Shown: positions 1 to 13,062 of the stretch, in pieces
Layout: each line of letters opens with the position of its first letter
Position numbering within the stretch: the stretch's first letter is position 1
Assembly: GCA_000335715.1 (NCBI GenBank)
Contig: AMYZ01000002.1
Location: 248,001 to 312,000 of the forward strand
DNA length: 64,000 nt
Direction of reading: 5' to 3'
Source of the DNA: a beta proteobacterium L13
GTDB taxonomy: Bacteria; Pseudomonadota; Gammaproteobacteria; Burkholderiales; Chromobacteriaceae
Notes under the pieces: model-generated
The model's input: only the letters and a program-made list of their open reading frames with translations
What the model was told of the DNA's origin: nothing
The model's database searches: none
Translations under genes and position numbers: made by a program

Positions 1-548
1 TCGCGGGTCTGGATGATGTCGGCGTACTTGTCCGGCGCGGTATCCAGGTTGTGGTTATAGAAGTCCAGGCCGGCGTCTTTCAGCTTTTCGGCCTGCCCGT
101 CTTTCAGCAGGCCAAAGGTGGCGCAGGTCTGCAGGCCCAGTGCTTTGACCTGCTGCACCATGTCCAGGGTTTTTTCCAGGTCGGCATCTTTCGGGCCACG
201 CCAGGCAGCGCCCATACAGAAGCGGCCGGCTCCGTTGGCTTTGGCGTTGCGCGCGGCTTCTACCACCTCGTCCACGGTCATCATCGGCTGGTTTTCTACC
301 GGGGTATCGTGGTGAACCGACTGCGGGCAGTAACCGCAGTCCTCCGGACAGCCGCCGGTCTTGATGGAAACCAGCGTGGACAGCTGCACGCGGCTGGGGT
401 CGAAATGCTGGCGGTGTACCTCGGCGGCGCGGAATACCAGCTCCATGAACGGCAGGTCGTACAGCGCCTCGATCTCGGCCTGCGACCACAACGTGGTTTC
501 CGCGTGCGGCGTGGCAGGGCGGGTAAATTGGATGGTGGCCTGGTTCAT
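1..548 (-). CDS. bioB: Biotin synthase, partial (C-terminus beyond left edge)
   Basis: Radical-SAM enzyme that inserts sulfur into dethiobiotin, the last step of biotin synthesis. The minus-strand frame starts at an ATG at 548 and stays open to the window edge, giving 182 residues with no stop, so the rest of the gene lies outside. C67, C71 and C74 form the CPEDCGYC (CxxxCxxC) site that holds the SAM-cleaving iron-sulfur cluster, followed by the YCPQS stretch typical of BioB; a downstream YNHNLDT is another family hallmark. The gene diverges from comF with about 60 bp between the two starts. The assignment is secure; only the truncation limits it. Confidence 0.95.
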   Translation of the reverse strand, partial: MNQATIQFTRPATPHAETTLWSQAEIEALYDLPFMELVFRAAEVHRQHFDPSRVQLSTLVSIKTGGCPEDCGYCPQSVHHDTPVENQPMMTVDEVVEAARNAKANGAGRFCMGAAWRGPKDADLEKTLDMVQQVKALGLQTCATFGLLKDGQAEKLKDAGLDFYNHNLDTAPDKYADIIQTR

Positions 549-608
549 GGTGGGCAATCGCTCGTCATTAGAGTAAAAACATGAGACGAATCTTGCGGGA
601 GCCGACCG

Positions 609-1337
609 ATGCTGTCAAACCTGTGCAGATACATAATTGACAGCTGCCCATTATTTGAACAGCACTGCCAGTTATGCGGCCAACGTGCCACCCTCCATGG
701 ACTATGTGCGCCCTGCCGCCAGCAGCTGCCATGGCGCCTGGGCCATCGCTGCCCGATATGCCAGGCCCCCGCCGCCAGTGCCCAGGCCCCCTGCGGCGAC
801 TGCCAGGGCAAGCACCCCGCCTTCGCCCACCTGTATAGCGCCTACGATTACGACTACCCGCTGGAAGGCCTGATCACACGCTGCAAGTACGCCCCGTCAC
901 CCGCACTGCAAGGCGTGCTGGCCAGCCTGATGCCACAAGCCCTGGCACACGTGCCGTGCGGCGCAGACCGCCCGCTGCCAGACCTGATCATCCCGGTACC
1001 GCTGGCGGCGGCCAGGCTACACGAGCGAGGCTTTAACCTGCCCGATGCCCTGGCGCGCGCGCTGGCTGATACAATGCGCGTCCGATTTGACGACCAGCTG
1101 TGTTGGCGCAAACGCAACACGGACAGCCAGGCCGCCCTGAACCGCCGCGAAAGGCTGAAAAATGTGCGTGATGCCTTCGGCGTAAAACGTCGCTGCGACG
1201 GGCTTTATATTGCCATTGTGGACGATGTCGCCAGCACCGGCGCCACCCTGCATTCCCTGGCCAAAACCCTGAGAAAATCAGGGGCAAAACAGGTAGATGC
1301 CTGGGTGCTGGCCAGGGCCATTGCTCGTCAAGCTTGA
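609..1337 (+). CDS. comF: ComF family phosphoribosyltransferase-like competence protein
   Basis: A 242-residue ComF/GntX-type protein. The N-terminal part has four CxxC pairs (C20/C23, C33/C36, C48/C51, C62/C65), which suggests two zinc-binding modules. The C-terminal part is a type I phosphoribosyltransferase fold with the PRPP-loop motif [10 protein letters not shown]. ComF proteins are needed for natural transformation in several bacteria and act on the cytoplasmic side of DNA uptake, but the exact reaction is unsettled. The ATG at 609 lies 60 bp from the divergent bioB start. The gene carries one copy of the iterated TGCGGCCAAC word (675-684). The link between this gene and that repeat is inference only. 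Confidence 0.88.
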   Translation: MLSNLCRYIIDSCPLFEQHCQLCGQRATLHGLCAPCRQQLPWRLGHRCPICQAPAASAQAPCGDCQGKHPAFAHLYSAYDYDYPLEGLITRCKYAPSPALQGVLASLMPQALAHVPCGADRPLPDLIIPVPLAAARLHERGFNLPDALARALADTMRVRFDDQLCWRKRNTDSQAALNRRERLKNVRDAFGVKRRCDGLYIAIVDDVASTGATLHSLAKTLRKSGAKQVDAWVLARAIARQA

Positions 1338-1375
1338 CCAACCTGTTGATTCATTGGAATATTCGACCCGCAACG

Positions 1376-1840
1376 ATGTTTACCGTTGTTCTCTACCAGC
1401 CGGAAATACCGCCTAATACAGGCAATATTATTCGACTCTGTGCCAACACCGGCTGTGAATTGCACTTGGTCAAACCGCTGGGTTTTCCGCTTGAGGACGC
1501 CAAACTGAAGCGTGCCGGGCTCGATTATCACGAGTACGCGCGCATGGTGGTTCACGAGAACTGGGAAGCCTGTCTGGCCCACCTGGCTGGCCGCAGAATC
1601 TTTGCAGCCACCACCAAAGGTGCCACGCGGCACGACCACATCGCCTTCCAACCCGGCGATGTATTGCTTTTCGGCCCCGAATCCCGCGGCTTGCCAGCAG
1701 ATATTGTGGCAACCCTGCCGACGGAACAGCGGGTTAGGCTGCCCATGCAGCCCGAATCGCGCAGCTTGAATCTCTCCAACGCCGTCGCCGTGCTTGTATT
1801 CGAAGCCTGGCGTCAGCATGGTTTTGCCGGAGGGATTTAG
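1376..1840 (+). CDS. trmL: tRNA (cytidine(34)-2'-O)-methyltransferase
   Basis: SPOUT-class RNA methyltransferase that 2'-O-methylates the wobble nucleotide of tRNA-Leu isoacceptors. I start it at the ATG at 1376 (154 residues), close to the usual length of about 155; the frame is open from a TTG at 1334, but that would add an unrelated leader overlapping the comF stop. Family motifs seen are the N-terminal [14 protein letters not shown], the central FGPESRGLP and the C-terminal [11 protein letters not shown], which form the trefoil-knot SAM site. It follows comF by 38 bp and may be co-transcribed with it. Confidence 0.93.
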   Translation: MFTVVLYQPEIPPNTGNIIRLCANTGCELHLVKPLGFPLEDAKLKRAGLDYHEYARMVVHENWEACLAHLAGRRIFAATTKGATRHDHIAFQPGDVLLFGPESRGLPADIVATLPTEQRVRLPMQPESRSLNLSNAVAVLVFEAWRQHGFAGGI

Positions 1841-1876
1841 CAATTCACGGTTGGCACAACAGCATAAGGAGAGGTC

Positions 1877-2737
1877 ATGAAACCTTTTTACCGATGGCTG
1901 TGGCTCGTGTGTGCCAGCATTTTTCTGGTAGCTTGTACCACTGTCAGGCCGGCAACTGCGACGCAGTCTGCCAAGGCCAATGTGAAGAAACCGGGCAGTA
2001 ATACTGGGGCTTTTTTCCAGAACGACGGCCCGGCAGACCGGATTCCGGTCAATCTGGACCTGGTGCCAGATGCCATCCCGCAATCGGAACCACTGATTGC
2101 TTCGGCCAACAAACCGTACTCGGCGCTGGGCATGAGTTTCCGCCCGGACCGATCCGAGAAGCCTTATCGCCAGACTGGCAAGGCCTCGTGGTACGGCAAA
2201 CAGTTTCACGGTCGCAAGACCAGCTCTGGCGAGCGCTACGACATGTTTGCCATGACGGCTGCACACCCGACGCTGCCCATCCCGAGCTATGCCCGGGTAA
2301 CCAATGTGAAAAATGGCGAATCCGTCATTGTGCGCATTAACGACCGCGGCCCGTTTCATAGAAGCCGCCTGATGGACCTGAGCTACGCCGCAGCCCACAA
2401 GCTGAATATCGTGCGCAGCGGTTCTGGCAGCGTAGTCGTAGAGCGCGTGTTTCCGGTGGAAGGCAGTGACCGCATTGCCACCAAGCCGGCCGCACTGCAA
2501 AAGCCGGATAACAACGGCGAGCCCTACTTCCTGCAGCTGGGTGCTTACGACCGCCTGGCTACTGCCGAAGCACAGCTCAAGCAGCTGATGCGAGAGGAAG
2601 CCAGCAGTTATAACGACAAGCTGGCGATTGTGAACCAGCAGGGTCTGTACCGTGTCCGCATCGGCCCCTTCCATGAAGACGACGATGCTATCCAGGCCGC
2701 GCTGGCGCTGGATGTGCCACCGGTGATCACCCGCTAG
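1877..2737 (+). CDS. rlpA: Septal ring lytic transglycosylase RlpA, lipoprotein with SPOR domain
   Basis: Outer-membrane lipoprotein of 286 residues that cleaves denuded glycan strands at the division septum. A lipobox LVAC ends at C20. The double-psi beta-barrel covers about residues 95-190, with GKASWYG, HGRKTSSGE and NDRGPF; the His and Asp in these stretches correspond to the catalytic pair of active RlpA proteins. A SPOR domain (about 210-286) would target the enzyme to septal peptidoglycan. A ribosome site AGGAG lies just upstream of the ATG. The gene ends in a strong terminator. Function is well supported by the domain order; activity is inferred from conserved residues. Confidence 0.92.
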   Translation: MKPFYRWLWLVCASIFLVACTTVRPATATQSAKANVKKPGSNTGAFFQNDGPADRIPVNLDLVPDAIPQSEPLIASANKPYSALGMSFRPDRSEKPYRQTGKASWYGKQFHGRKTSSGERYDMFAMTAAHPTLPIPSYARVTNVKNGESVIVRINDRGPFHRSRLMDLSYAAAHKLNIVRSGSGSVVVERVFPVEGSDRIATKPAALQKPDNNGEPYFLQLGAYDRLATAEAQLKQLMREEASSYNDKLAIVNQQGLYRVRIGPFHEDDDAIQAALALDVPPVITR

Positions 2738-2755
2738 GCTGCTAGCTGGCCACAA

Positions 2756-2785
2756 AAAAACGCGAGGCATCTGCCTCGCGTTTTT
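2756..2785. terminator. Bidirectional rho-independent terminator
   Basis: Arms CGCGAGGCA (2761-2769) and TGCCTCGCG (2772-2780) are flanked by an A-run on the left and a T-run on the right. It lies between the convergent rlpA and DUF2892 genes and can serve both. Confidence 0.9.
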
Positions 2786-2800
2786 CATTTCTACCCCGGC

Positions 2801-3004
2801 TTAGTCTTGCTTGGGCGGCACCTTGCAGGTGTTGATGCCAAAAATGGCATACGGGGGGCACCAGCCCATCAGGCCGGTAGCCAGCGGCACCAGACCCAGC
2901 AGCGCCCAGGGCGTTTGCGGGCCGACAAAGGCCAGGGCGGTAATGCCCAGGCCGGCGACGATGCGGATGACTCGCTCGGTACTGCCGATATTGCGTTGGA
3001 ACAT
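2801..3004 (-). CDS. DUF2892 (YgaP-like) small inner-membrane protein
   Basis: A 67-residue protein starting MFQRNIGSTERVIR, the N-terminal signature of DUF2892, followed by two hydrophobic stretches (about 15-30 and 33-50) and a WCPPYAIFGINTC segment. Family members are small two-helix membrane proteins, sometimes fused to rhodanese (E. coli YgaP) and often near sulfur or persulfide-response genes. I use the ATG at 3004 with AGGTGG upstream; an open frame extends to 3187 but shows no family similarity before this Met. An AT-rich palindrome 31 bp upstream may control it. The function of the family is not established. Confidence 0.85.
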   Translation of the reverse strand: MFQRNIGSTERVIRIVAGLGITALAFVGPQTPWALLGLVPLATGLMGWCPPYAIFGINTCKVPPKQD

Positions 3005-3034
3005 GATAGCCACCTGTTGATGAGATACACATAT

Positions 3035-3056
3035 CAATATATACATTAATATATTG
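3035..3056. promoter_or_regulatory. AT-rich palindrome upstream of the DUF2892 gene, candidate operator
   Basis: CAATATAT (3035-3042) and ATATATTG (3049-3056) form a perfect 8-bp inverted repeat with a 6-nt spacer, inside the only AT-rich stretch nearby and 31 bp before the DUF2892 start. Position and symmetry suggest a dimeric repressor site. ArsR/BigR-type regulators use similar AT-rich palindromes near such genes, but no regulator gene is adjacent here. Confidence 0.45.
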
Positions 3057-3159
3057 TAAAACAATATCAAGCAGCCTTTAATGCCGTAAAACCACGGTGC
3101 TGTACCCTGCTTGCCACATGGATACCGCAGCGCATCCTGCACGCTGCACACCACACAAA

Positions 3160-3200
3160 ACAAAACACCTCTGTGCGCCCGGCGCAAAGGGGTGTTTTGT
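3160..3200. terminator. Terminator of the hemA-prfA transcript (bidirectional shape)
   Basis: ACAAAACACC (3160-3169) pairs with GGTGTTTTGT (3191-3200), and an inner TGCGCC/GGCGCA pair extends the stem. On the minus strand it follows the prfA stop and ends in a T-rich tract. Confidence 0.8.
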
Positions 3201-3229
3201 TTGCATTGGCAGCCGTTGGCTGCAGGGTA

Positions 3230-4306
3230 TTACTCGGCCAACTGGGCCAGCAGTTCGGCCTGTTGCTCGGCCACCAGTGCGTCGGTCAGCTCGTACAGGT
3301 CGCCGTCCATGGCGTAGTCCAGCTTGTACAGCGTCAGGTTGATGCGATGGTCGGTAATGCGGCCTTGCGGGTAGTTATAGGTACGGATGCGCTCGGAGCG
3401 GTCGCCGGAGCCGATCAGGCTCTTGCGCTCGGCGGCTTCTTTCTGGTTTTTCTCGCGCAGCTGGATATCGTAGATGCGTGCGGCCAACACCTGCATGGCG
3501 CTGGCTTTGTTGGCGTGCTGCGAGCGGCCGTCCTGGCACTCGGCCACGATACCGGTGGGCAAGTGGGTAATGCGCACCGCAGAGTCGGTCTTGTTGATGT
3601 GCTGGCCACCGGCGCCGCTGGCACGGTAGGTATCGATACGCAGGTCGGCCGGGTTCAGCACCACCTCGGCGATCTCGTCGGCCTCCGGCATCACCGCCAC
3701 GGTGCAGGCACTGGTGTGGATGCGACCCTGGGTTTCGGTAGCAGGCACGCGCTGCACGCGGTGGCCGCCGGATTCGAACTTCAGGCGCGAGTACGCGCCC
3801 TGGCCGATCAGGCGCACGATCACCTCTTTGTAGCCACCCAGGTCAGACTCGCTGGCGGACACAATCTCGGCCTGCCAGCGGTTACGCTCGGCAAAACGGG
3901 TGTACATGCGCAGCAGGTCGCCGGCAAACAGCGCGGCCTCGTCGCCACCGGTGCCGGCGCGAATCTCCAGGAAGATGTTCTTGTCGTCGTTCGGGTCTTT
4001 GGGCAGCAGCAGCTTTTGCAGCTCCACGTCCAGCGCGGCCAGCTTGTCTTTGGCGGCCGCGATTTCTTCCTGCGCGAACTCTTTCATGTCCGGGTCGTCC
4101 AGCAGCTCGCTGGCGGTGGCCACATCGGCTTCGCACTGGCGGTAGGCGTTGAACGCTTCTACCACCGGGGTCAGCTCGGCGTGCTCGCGCGTCAGCTTGC
4201 GGAAGGCGTCCATATTGGAGGTGGCGTTTTCTGCTGCCAGCAGGTGGGTAACCTCTTCCAGCCGTTCTACCAGCTGGGCGAGTTTGGCCGCGATCGACGG
4301 TTTCAT
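3230..4306 (-). CDS. prfA: Peptide chain release factor 1
   Basis: A 358-residue class I release factor that reads UAA and UAG and triggers peptidyl-tRNA hydrolysis on the ribosome. The stop-codon recognition tripeptide PAT is at 188-190 and the universally conserved GGQ is at 233-235 in [17 protein letters not shown]1 rather than RF2 is clear from PAT (RF2 has SPF) and from the lack of a programmed frameshift. Its ATG overlaps the hemA stop by one base (TAATG), so translation is probably coupled. The hemA-prfA order is common in proteobacteria; prmC (hemK), often next, is not downstream here. Confidence 0.97.
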   Translation of the reverse strand: MKPSIAAKLAQLVERLEEVTHLLAAENATSNMDAFRKLTREHAELTPVVEAFNAYRQCEADVATASELLDDPDMKEFAQEEIAAAKDKLAALDVELQKLLLPKDPNDDKNIFLEIRAGTGGDEAALFAGDLLRMYTRFAERNRWQAEIVSASESDLGGYKEVIVRLIGQGAYSRLKFESGGHRVQRVPATETQGRIHTSACTVAVMPEADEIAEVVLNPADLRIDTYRASGAGGQHINKTDSAVRITHLPTGIVAECQDGRSQHANKASAMQVLAARIYDIQLREKNQKEAAERKSLIGSGDRSERIRTYNYPQGRITDHRINLTLYKLDYAMDGDLYELTDALVAEQQAELLAQLAE

Positions 4307-5559
4307 TACTGCTCCGGGTGTAAGCGATACAAACGCGCGATCAGCTCGACCTGCGCGTCGTGCGCCGCGCCGCTGCCGCTAGACAGCGCCTGCGTCGGCG
4401 GGTGCATCAGTTTGTTGGTGAGCTGGACGGACAGCGCCTCCAGCACTTTTTCGGCGTCGTCGCCACGGGCCAGCTGCTTCATGGCCGCCTCCAGCGCGTG
4501 GCGGCGGATACGCTCGCTTTCGTCGCGCAGCGCGCGGATCAGCGGTACCGACTCGCGGCGTTTCAGCCAGTCGGTAAACTCGGCCACGCGGTGGCCGATA
4601 ATCAGCTCGGCCTCTTCCGCCGCCTGGTTACGCGCCTGGTGACCTACCTCTACAATGCCGGCGATGTCGTCTACCGTGTACAGGTACACGTCGTCCATGC
4701 GGCCAACTTCGGCCTCGATATCGCGCGGTACGGCCAGGTCCAGCATGAACATGGGGCGGTGGCGGCGCGCCTTGATGGCACGCTCTACCATGCCTTTGCC
4801 GATAATCGGCAGCTGGCTGGCGGTGGAGCTGACCACCACGTCGTAGCGTTGCAACTGGTCTGGCAGCTCGGACAGGGTAATGGCATTGCCGCCGAACTGC
4901 TCGGCCAGACGTTGGCCGCGCTCCAGCGTACGGTTGGCCACGGTAATCTGCGCCGGCTGGCGCGCGGCAAAATGGGTGGCCACCAGCTCGATCATCTCGC
5001 CGGCACCAATGAACAGCACGTTCAGCCCGCCGACGCTGGCGAAAATCTGCTCGGCCAGCTTCACCCCGGCAGCAGCCATGGACACCGAGCTGGCACCGAC
5101 TGCCGTCTGGCTGCGTACGTCCTTCGCCACCGAAAAGGTTTTCTGGAACAAACCGTTGAGCAGGCTGCCGAGCGTACCGGCGCGCTCGGCGGTACGCACC
5201 GCGTCCTTGATCTGGCCCAGGATCTGCGTTTCGCCCAGCACCATGGAGTCCAGCCCGGAGGCCACGCGGAAAGCATGGCGGGCGGTTTCCGGCGCATCCA
5301 GCAGGTACAGGTAGGGGCGCACCTCGTCCAGCGTCAGCCCGTGGTAGCCGGCCAGCCAGCGCAGGGCGTCTTCCGGGCGCTGCGTGGCGCAGTACAGCTC
5401 GGTGCGGTTACAGGTGGACACAATGGTGGCTTCCCGCGCGGCTTGCGAATCCACCAGCTGCGCCAGCGCATCCGGCAGGGTTTCTGCAGGAAAGGCCAGC
5501 CGCTCGCGTATCGACAAGGGCGCGGTATGGTGGTTGAGTCCGATGGCTACCAGCTGCAT
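4306..5559 (-). CDS. hemA: Glutamyl-tRNA reductase
   Basis: First committed enzyme of C5-pathway tetrapyrrole synthesis: it reduces glutamyl-tRNA to glutamate-1-semialdehyde with NADPH. The 417-residue protein begins [15 protein letters not shown], the family start, and has the catalytic Cys at C50 in [15 protein letters not shown] nucleotide-binding segment marks the NADPH domain, and a C-terminal helical dimerization domain follows. It is upstream of and overlaps prfA by one base. Length and motifs match the family, so confidence is high. Confidence 0.97.
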   Translation of the reverse strand: MQLVAIGLNHHTAPLSIRERLAFPAETLPDALAQLVDSQAAREATIVSTCNRTELYCATQRPEDALRWLAGYHGLTLDEVRPYLYLLDAPETARHAFRVASGLDSMVLGETQILGQIKDAVRTAERAGTLGSLLNGLFQKTFSVAKDVRSQTAVGASSVSMAAAGVKLAEQIFASVGGLNVLFIGAGEMIELVATHFAARQPAQITVANRTLERGQRLAEQFGGNAITLSELPDQLQRYDVVVSSTASQLPIIGKGMVERAIKARRHRPMFMLDLAVPRDIEAEVGRMDDVYLYTVDDIAGIVEVGHQARNQAAEEAELIIGHRVAEFTDWLKRRESVPLIRALRDESERIRRHALEAAMKQLARGDDAEKVLEALSVQLTNKLMHPPTQALSSGSGAAHDAQVELIARLYRLHPEQ

Positions 5560-5674
5560 GGTGGCGAAGGAAAATCCGCTTTGGGAAACGGGCTATTCTA
5601 GCCGAAAACCCGGCGCGGGGCAGCGCAGCTGGCCACGATCAGCGTTGATCATGGCCAAAACATGGCAGGAAAAC

Positions 5675-6520
5675 TCAGGCACGCGCCAGATGGGCTGCGT
5701 GAAAGCGCAGCTGCGCCTCGATAAAGCTGGCCACAAAGTAGTAGCTGTGGTCGTAGCCCTCGTGGCGGTGCAGTTGCAGCGGGTAGCCGCTGTTGGCCGC
5801 GGCGGCTTCCAGCGCCTGCGGCTGCAGCTGGCTATCAAGAAAGCCATCGGCCAGCCCGACGTCTACCCGGCACGGCAGCGCCGTGGCAGGGTTGGCCGCA
5901 GCCATCAGCACGCTGGCGTCCCACGCCTGCCAGGCAGCGGGGTCGTCGCCCAGGTAGGCGGCAAACGCCTTTTGCCCCCACGGCACGTTTACCGGGTTGG
6001 CAATGGGGCTGAACGCCGATACCGAGACATAATCCTGCGGCCGTTTCAGCGCGCACAGCAGCGCGCCGTGGCCGCCCATGCTGTGGCCGGCAATCGCCGC
6101 GGGGCCAAAATCAAAGTGGCCCGCCAGCAAGGCCGGTAGCTCCTGGCTGACGTAGTCGTACATGCGGTAGTGCGCCGCCCACGGTGCCTGGGTGGCGTTC
6201 AGGTAAAAGCCCGCGCCCTGGCCCAGGTCGTAGGCCGGGTCGTCGGCGACGCCCTCGCCGCGCGGGCTGGTATCCGGCGCCACGATGGCCATGCCCAGCT
6301 CGGCCGCTACGCGCTGGGCGCCGGCTTTTTGCATGAAGTTTTCGTCGCTGCAGGTCAGGCCGGACAGCCAGTACAACAGCGGCACGCGCGCACCGGGCAA
6401 GGCCGCCGGCGGCAGGTAGACGGCAAAGCGCATGCTGCAGCCGAGTACGGCAGAGGCGTGGGTGTACTGGCGGTGCTCGCCGCCAAAGCTGCGGTTGCAG
6501 CTGATCTGTTCCAGCGTCAT
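5675..6520 (-). CDS. fghA: S-formylglutathione hydrolase
   Basis: Esterase of 281 residues that hydrolyses S-formylglutathione to formate and glutathione, the second step of glutathione-dependent formaldehyde oxidation. The alpha/beta-hydrolase nucleophile elbow GHSMGGHG puts the Ser at 147, and the family marker GLTCSDENFM is at about 54-63. It lies 49 bp downstream of frmA on the same strand, so the two should work as an operon; between them stands an inverted pair of the iterated GTTGGCCGCA word. No FrmR repressor gene is seen; a LysR gene is divergent from frmA instead. Confidence 0.95.
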   Translation of the reverse strand: MTLEQISCNRSFGGEHRQYTHASAVLGCSMRFAVYLPPAALPGARVPLLYWLSGLTCSDENFMQKAGAQRVAAELGMAIVAPDTSPRGEGVADDPAYDLGQGAGFYLNATQAPWAAHYRMYDYVSQELPALLAGHFDFGPAAIAGHSMGGHGALLCALKRPQDYVSVSAFSPIANPVNVPWGQKAFAAYLGDDPAAWQAWDASVLMAAANPATALPCRVDVGLADGFLDSQLQPQALEAAAANSGYPLQLHRHEGYDHSYYFVASFIEAQLRFHAAHLARA

Positions 6521-6534
6521 GGTGTGTTCCTGGC

Positions 6535-6559
6535 TGCGGCCAACCCGGGGTTGGCCGCA
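6535..6559. repeat. Inverted pair of the iterated word between frmA and fghA
   Basis: TGCGGCCAACC (6535-6545) and GGTTGGCCGCA (6549-6559) form perfect 11-bp arms with a 3-nt loop. It is in the short gap after the frmA stop. It could fold as a hairpin in the frmA-fghA mRNA and reduce fghA expression or stabilise the frmA message. Confidence 0.85.
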
Positions 6560-6569
6560 AGGCGATGGG

Positions 6570-8686
<2,117 letters not shown>

Positions 8687-8740
8687 TGGCGGCCAACCCC
8701 TGCGGCGCCTGCGCCGCCCTACTGTCTGTGGAGCCCGACC

Positions 8741-9382
8741 ATGTCGCTGAACCTCGCCGATATCCGCCTCGAATACAGCAAGAAAGAGCTGTCGCCCGAC
8801 GATTGCCTGCCGGACGCGGTAGCCCAGTTTGAAGTGTGGCTGAACGAAGCCATTGCCTCGCAGGTGCACGAGCCCACCGCCATGCACATCGCCACCGTAG
8901 ACGACAGCGGCCGCCCGTCGGCGCGCATCGTGCTACTCAAGGGCGTGGAAAACGGCCAACTGGTGTTCTACACCAACTACCTCAGCCGCAAGGGTCGCCA
9001 GCTGGCGGCCAACCCGTATATTGCGGTGACCTTCTTCTGGCCGGAGCTGGAGCGCCAGGTGCGCATCGAAGGCCGCGTGGCACAAGTGGCGCCCGAGGTG
9101 TCCGACGCCTACTTTGCCAGCCGCCCCTACACCAGCCGCATCGGCGCCTGGGCCAGCGAGCAAAGTACCGAGATCGATAGCAAGACCGTGCTGGTCACCC
9201 GTGCCGCCAGCTTTGGCCTGAAGCACCCGCTGTCGGTACCGCGCCCGCCGCACTGGGGCGGTTACGCCATCGTGCCGGACCGCATCGAGTTCTGGCAGGG
9301 CCGCCCCAGCCGCCTGCACGACCGCGTGCTGTACACGCTGGCCGGCGACGCCAGCTGGGCACGCAGCCGCCTGGCGCCCTGA
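8741..9382 (+). CDS. pdxH: Pyridoxamine/pyridoxine 5'-phosphate oxidase
   Basis: FMN-dependent flavoprotein of 213 residues that makes pyridoxal 5'-phosphate from the amine or alcohol form. Family signatures are the N-terminal [13 protein letters not shown], the FMN-binding SARIVLLKG and [13 protein letters not shown], and the C-terminal [10 protein letters not shown] with the usual Arg-His pair. It is transcribed in the same direction as the LysR gene with a 54-bp gap and ends in a strong terminator, so it is probably expressed on its own. Assignment is secure. Confidence 0.96.
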   Translation: MSLNLADIRLEYSKKELSPDDCLPDAVAQFEVWLNEAIASQVHEPTAMHIATVDDSGRPSARIVLLKGVENGQLVFYTNYLSRKGRQLAANPYIAVTFFWPELERQVRIEGRVAQVAPEVSDAYFASRPYTSRIGAWASEQSTEIDSKTVLVTRAASFGLKHPLSVPRPPHWGGYAIVPDRIEFWQGRPSRLHDRVLYTLAGDASWARSRLAP

Positions 9383-9400
9383 GCCGCTATCGGCCCACCA

Positions 9401-9435
9401 CCACAAGCCGCCCACGGGCGGCTTGTGGCATTTTT
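9401..9435 (+). terminator. Rho-independent terminator after pdxH
   Basis: CCACAAGCCGCC (9401-9412) and GGCGGCTTGTGG (9417-9428) form a perfect 12-bp stem with a CACG loop, followed by CATTTTT. Confidence 0.92.
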
Positions 9436-11200
<1,765 letters not shown>

Positions 11201-11213
11201 GCCCGTAGCCCGC

Positions 11214-11246
11214 ACCGGTGCCGCCCTGCGCGGTACCGGTTTTTTT
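11214..11246 (+). terminator. Terminator between the M4 and M28 peptidase genes
   Basis: ACCGGTGCCGC (11214-11224) pairs with GCGGTACCGGT (11230-11240), with one G-T pair and a 5-nt loop, and then runs into a T-tract at 11240-11247. Confidence 0.85.
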
Positions 11247-11268
11247 GCGCCCGGAAAAGGAACATGCC

Positions 11269-12525
11269 ATGACACTCCGCCCCCTGCTACTGACTACCCT
11301 GCTGGCCAGCCCCTTCTGCCACGCCGCGCCGGTGTGGCTGTCCATCGGTGACGATGGCTACCGCCTGCTGCAACAGCTGTCCCCGGCCAGCGCCAGCCGC
11401 GAACAGCACAGCCTGCGCAACGACAGCGGCCTGCACGCCAGCCAGCGCAGCCTGGCCGCCAGCACGGAAACCGTGCACCTGCTCCAGGTAGACGACAGCC
11501 TGCTACCCGCGCTGAGCGAAGCCATCCACCAACAGCAGCGCCACTGCGGCGGCTATATGGTGCACACCAGCCTGAGCAGTGCGCGCCAGAGCGTCGCCGC
11601 CAGCGCGCGCAGCAGTCTGCTGGCCGCGACGGCCGCCCCCGACTACACCCTCCGCCAGCAAAAACGGGTAAACGCACTGCTGCCACAGCTGCAGGAAAGC
11701 AACCTGCTCACCACCATCGGCAGCCTGTCGGCCTACCAGAACCGCTTTTACACCACCAGCCACGGCGTGAATGCGGCCAACTGGCTGTACCGCCACTGGC
11801 AACAGCTGGCCAGCCGCCGCAGCGACATCAAGGTGGAGCAGGTCAGCCACGCCGGCTACCCGCAAAAATCGGTCATGCTGACCGTGCCCGGGCGCAGCAA
11901 AGCCACAGAGGTCGTGGTGCTGGGCGCGCACCTGGACTCCACCATCGGCAACACCAGCGAAAACAGCCGCGCACCGGGGGCAGATGATGACGCCAGCGGC
12001 GTGGCCACGCTCACCGAGGTGATCCGCGTGCTGGCCGACGCCAACTACCGGCCGCAGCGCACGCTGAAGTTCATCGCCTACGCCGCCGAAGAAGTCGGCC
12101 TGCGCGGCTCCGGCGACATTGCCGCCCGCCACAAAAAGCAAAAGGCCAACGTGGTCGGCGTGCTGCAGCTGGACATGACCAACTGGCAAGGCAGCGCCGA
12201 GGACATCTATCTGTATACCGACTACACCAACGCAGCGCAGAATGCCTTTGTGGCCAATCTGATCCGCACCTACCAGCCAGCGCTGAAGGTAGGCTACGAC
12301 AAATGCAACTACGGCTGCTCCGACCACGCCTCGTGGCACCAGCAGGGCTACGCGGCAACATTGCCGTTCGAATCGCGCTTTAGCGATTACAATCCCCATA
12401 TTCACACCAGCGGCGACACGCTGGCCAATATGGGCAACCAGGCCGCGCACGCGCTGAAGTTTGCCCGCCTGGCCCTGTCCTACGCTGTCGAACTGGGGCA
12501 GGACGGCAGCACCGCCGCCCGCTGA
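11269..12525 (+). CDS. Secreted M28 leucyl aminopeptidase-like peptidase
   Basis: A 418-residue exported zinc aminopeptidase resembling the Vibrio/Aeromonas leucine aminopeptidase. The start at 11269 gives a short Sec signal (MTLRPLLLTTLLASPFCHA). After a pro-region, the catalytic domain carries the two-zinc ligand set in order: His of GAHLDS, Asp of GADDDASG, the Glu pair of YAAEEVGLRG, Asp of LDMTNW, and a C-terminal His-containing SDHASWHQQG. Two Cys near KCNYGCSDH may form a disulfide. It follows the M4 protease by 68 bp but after a terminator. The pair could degrade proteins to free amino acids outside the cell. Confidence 0.92.
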   Translation: MTLRPLLLTTLLASPFCHAAPVWLSIGDDGYRLLQQLSPASASREQHSLRNDSGLHASQRSLAASTETVHLLQVDDSLLPALSEAIHQQQRHCGGYMVHTSLSSARQSVAASARSSLLAATAAPDYTLRQQKRVNALLPQLQESNLLTTIGSLSAYQNRFYTTSHGVNAANWLYRHWQQLASRRSDIKVEQVSHAGYPQKSVMLTVPGRSKATEVVVLGAHLDSTIGNTSENSRAPGADDDASGVATLTEVIRVLADANYRPQRTLKFIAYAAEEVGLRGSGDIAARHKKQKANVVGVLQLDMTNWQGSAEDIYLYTDYTNAAQNAFVANLIRTYQPALKVGYDKCNYGCSDHASWHQQGYAATLPFESRFSDYNPHIHTSGDTLANMGNQAAHALKFARLALSYAVELGQDGSTAAR

Positions 12526-12531
12526 CGCCGC

Positions 12532-12564
12532 AAGGTTGGCCGCACGCCACCTGCGGCCAACCTT
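12532..12564. repeat. Inverted pair of the iterated word after the M28 gene, likely terminator
   Basis: AAGGTTGGCCGCA (12532-12544) and TGCGGCCAACCTT (12552-12564) form perfect 13-bp arms with a 7-nt loop, beginning 7 bp after the peptidase stop. No long T-run follows. It is the best example of the iterated word used as a gene-end hairpin. Confidence 0.85.
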
Positions 12565-12579
12565 GATTGCGATACCACC

Positions 12580-13062
12580 ATGCTTAACAACGACATCCTG
12601 CGCAGCGTGCGCTTTATCCTGAACATCAGCGACAAACGCATGCTGGCCATCCTGCAGCACGTCGAGCCCTACGCCGACGACGACTTTGCCGCCCTGCTGA
12701 AAAAAGACGAAGAAGACGGCTTTGCCAGCTGCAGCGACGAGCTGCTGTCGTCCTTTCTGGACGGCCTGATCATCGAGCGCCGCGGTCGCCGCGACGACGC
12801 CCCGCTGCCACCACCTGCGCTGCGCCTGAACAATAACGACATCCTGAAAAAGCTGCGCGTGGCGTTCGAGCTGAAGCAGGAAGACATCGAAGCGCTGATC
12901 GCACGCACCGGTTTTAGCGTATCCAGCGCCGAGGTAGGCGCGCTGTTCCGCAAGCCCGGCCACAAAAACTACCGCGTCTGCGGCGACCAGTTCCTGCGCT
13001 ACCTGCTCAAGGGCCTGGCCATGAAGCACCGCCCGGACATGGCACACAAAACGGGGGCATGA
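12580..13062 (+). CDS. DUF1456 (YehS-like) protein
   Basis: A 160-residue protein with two tandem copies of the DUF1456 motif: NNDILRSVRFILNISD near residue 3 and NNDILKKLRVAFELKQ near residue 86. This matches E. coli YehS. The family is cytoplasmic, about 155 residues, and of unknown function. The C-terminal part is basic. The stop overlaps the start of the next small gene by four bases (ATGA type), so the two are probably translated together. Family membership is firm; no function can be given. Confidence 0.9.
   Translation: MLNNDILRSVRFILNISDKRMLAILQHVEPYADDDFAALLKKDEEDGFASCSDELLSSFLDGLIIERRGRRDDAPLPPPALRLNNNDILKKLRVAFELKQEDIEALIARTGFSVSSAEVGALFRKPGHKNYRVCGDQFLRYLLKGLAMKHRPDMAHKTGA

Noticed and set aside
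3173-4642. Long plus-strand open frame opposite prfA and hemA
   Set aside because: It is antisense to two certain genes, is rich in Val/Gly/His/Gln as expected of a GC-rich shadow, and has no domain character.
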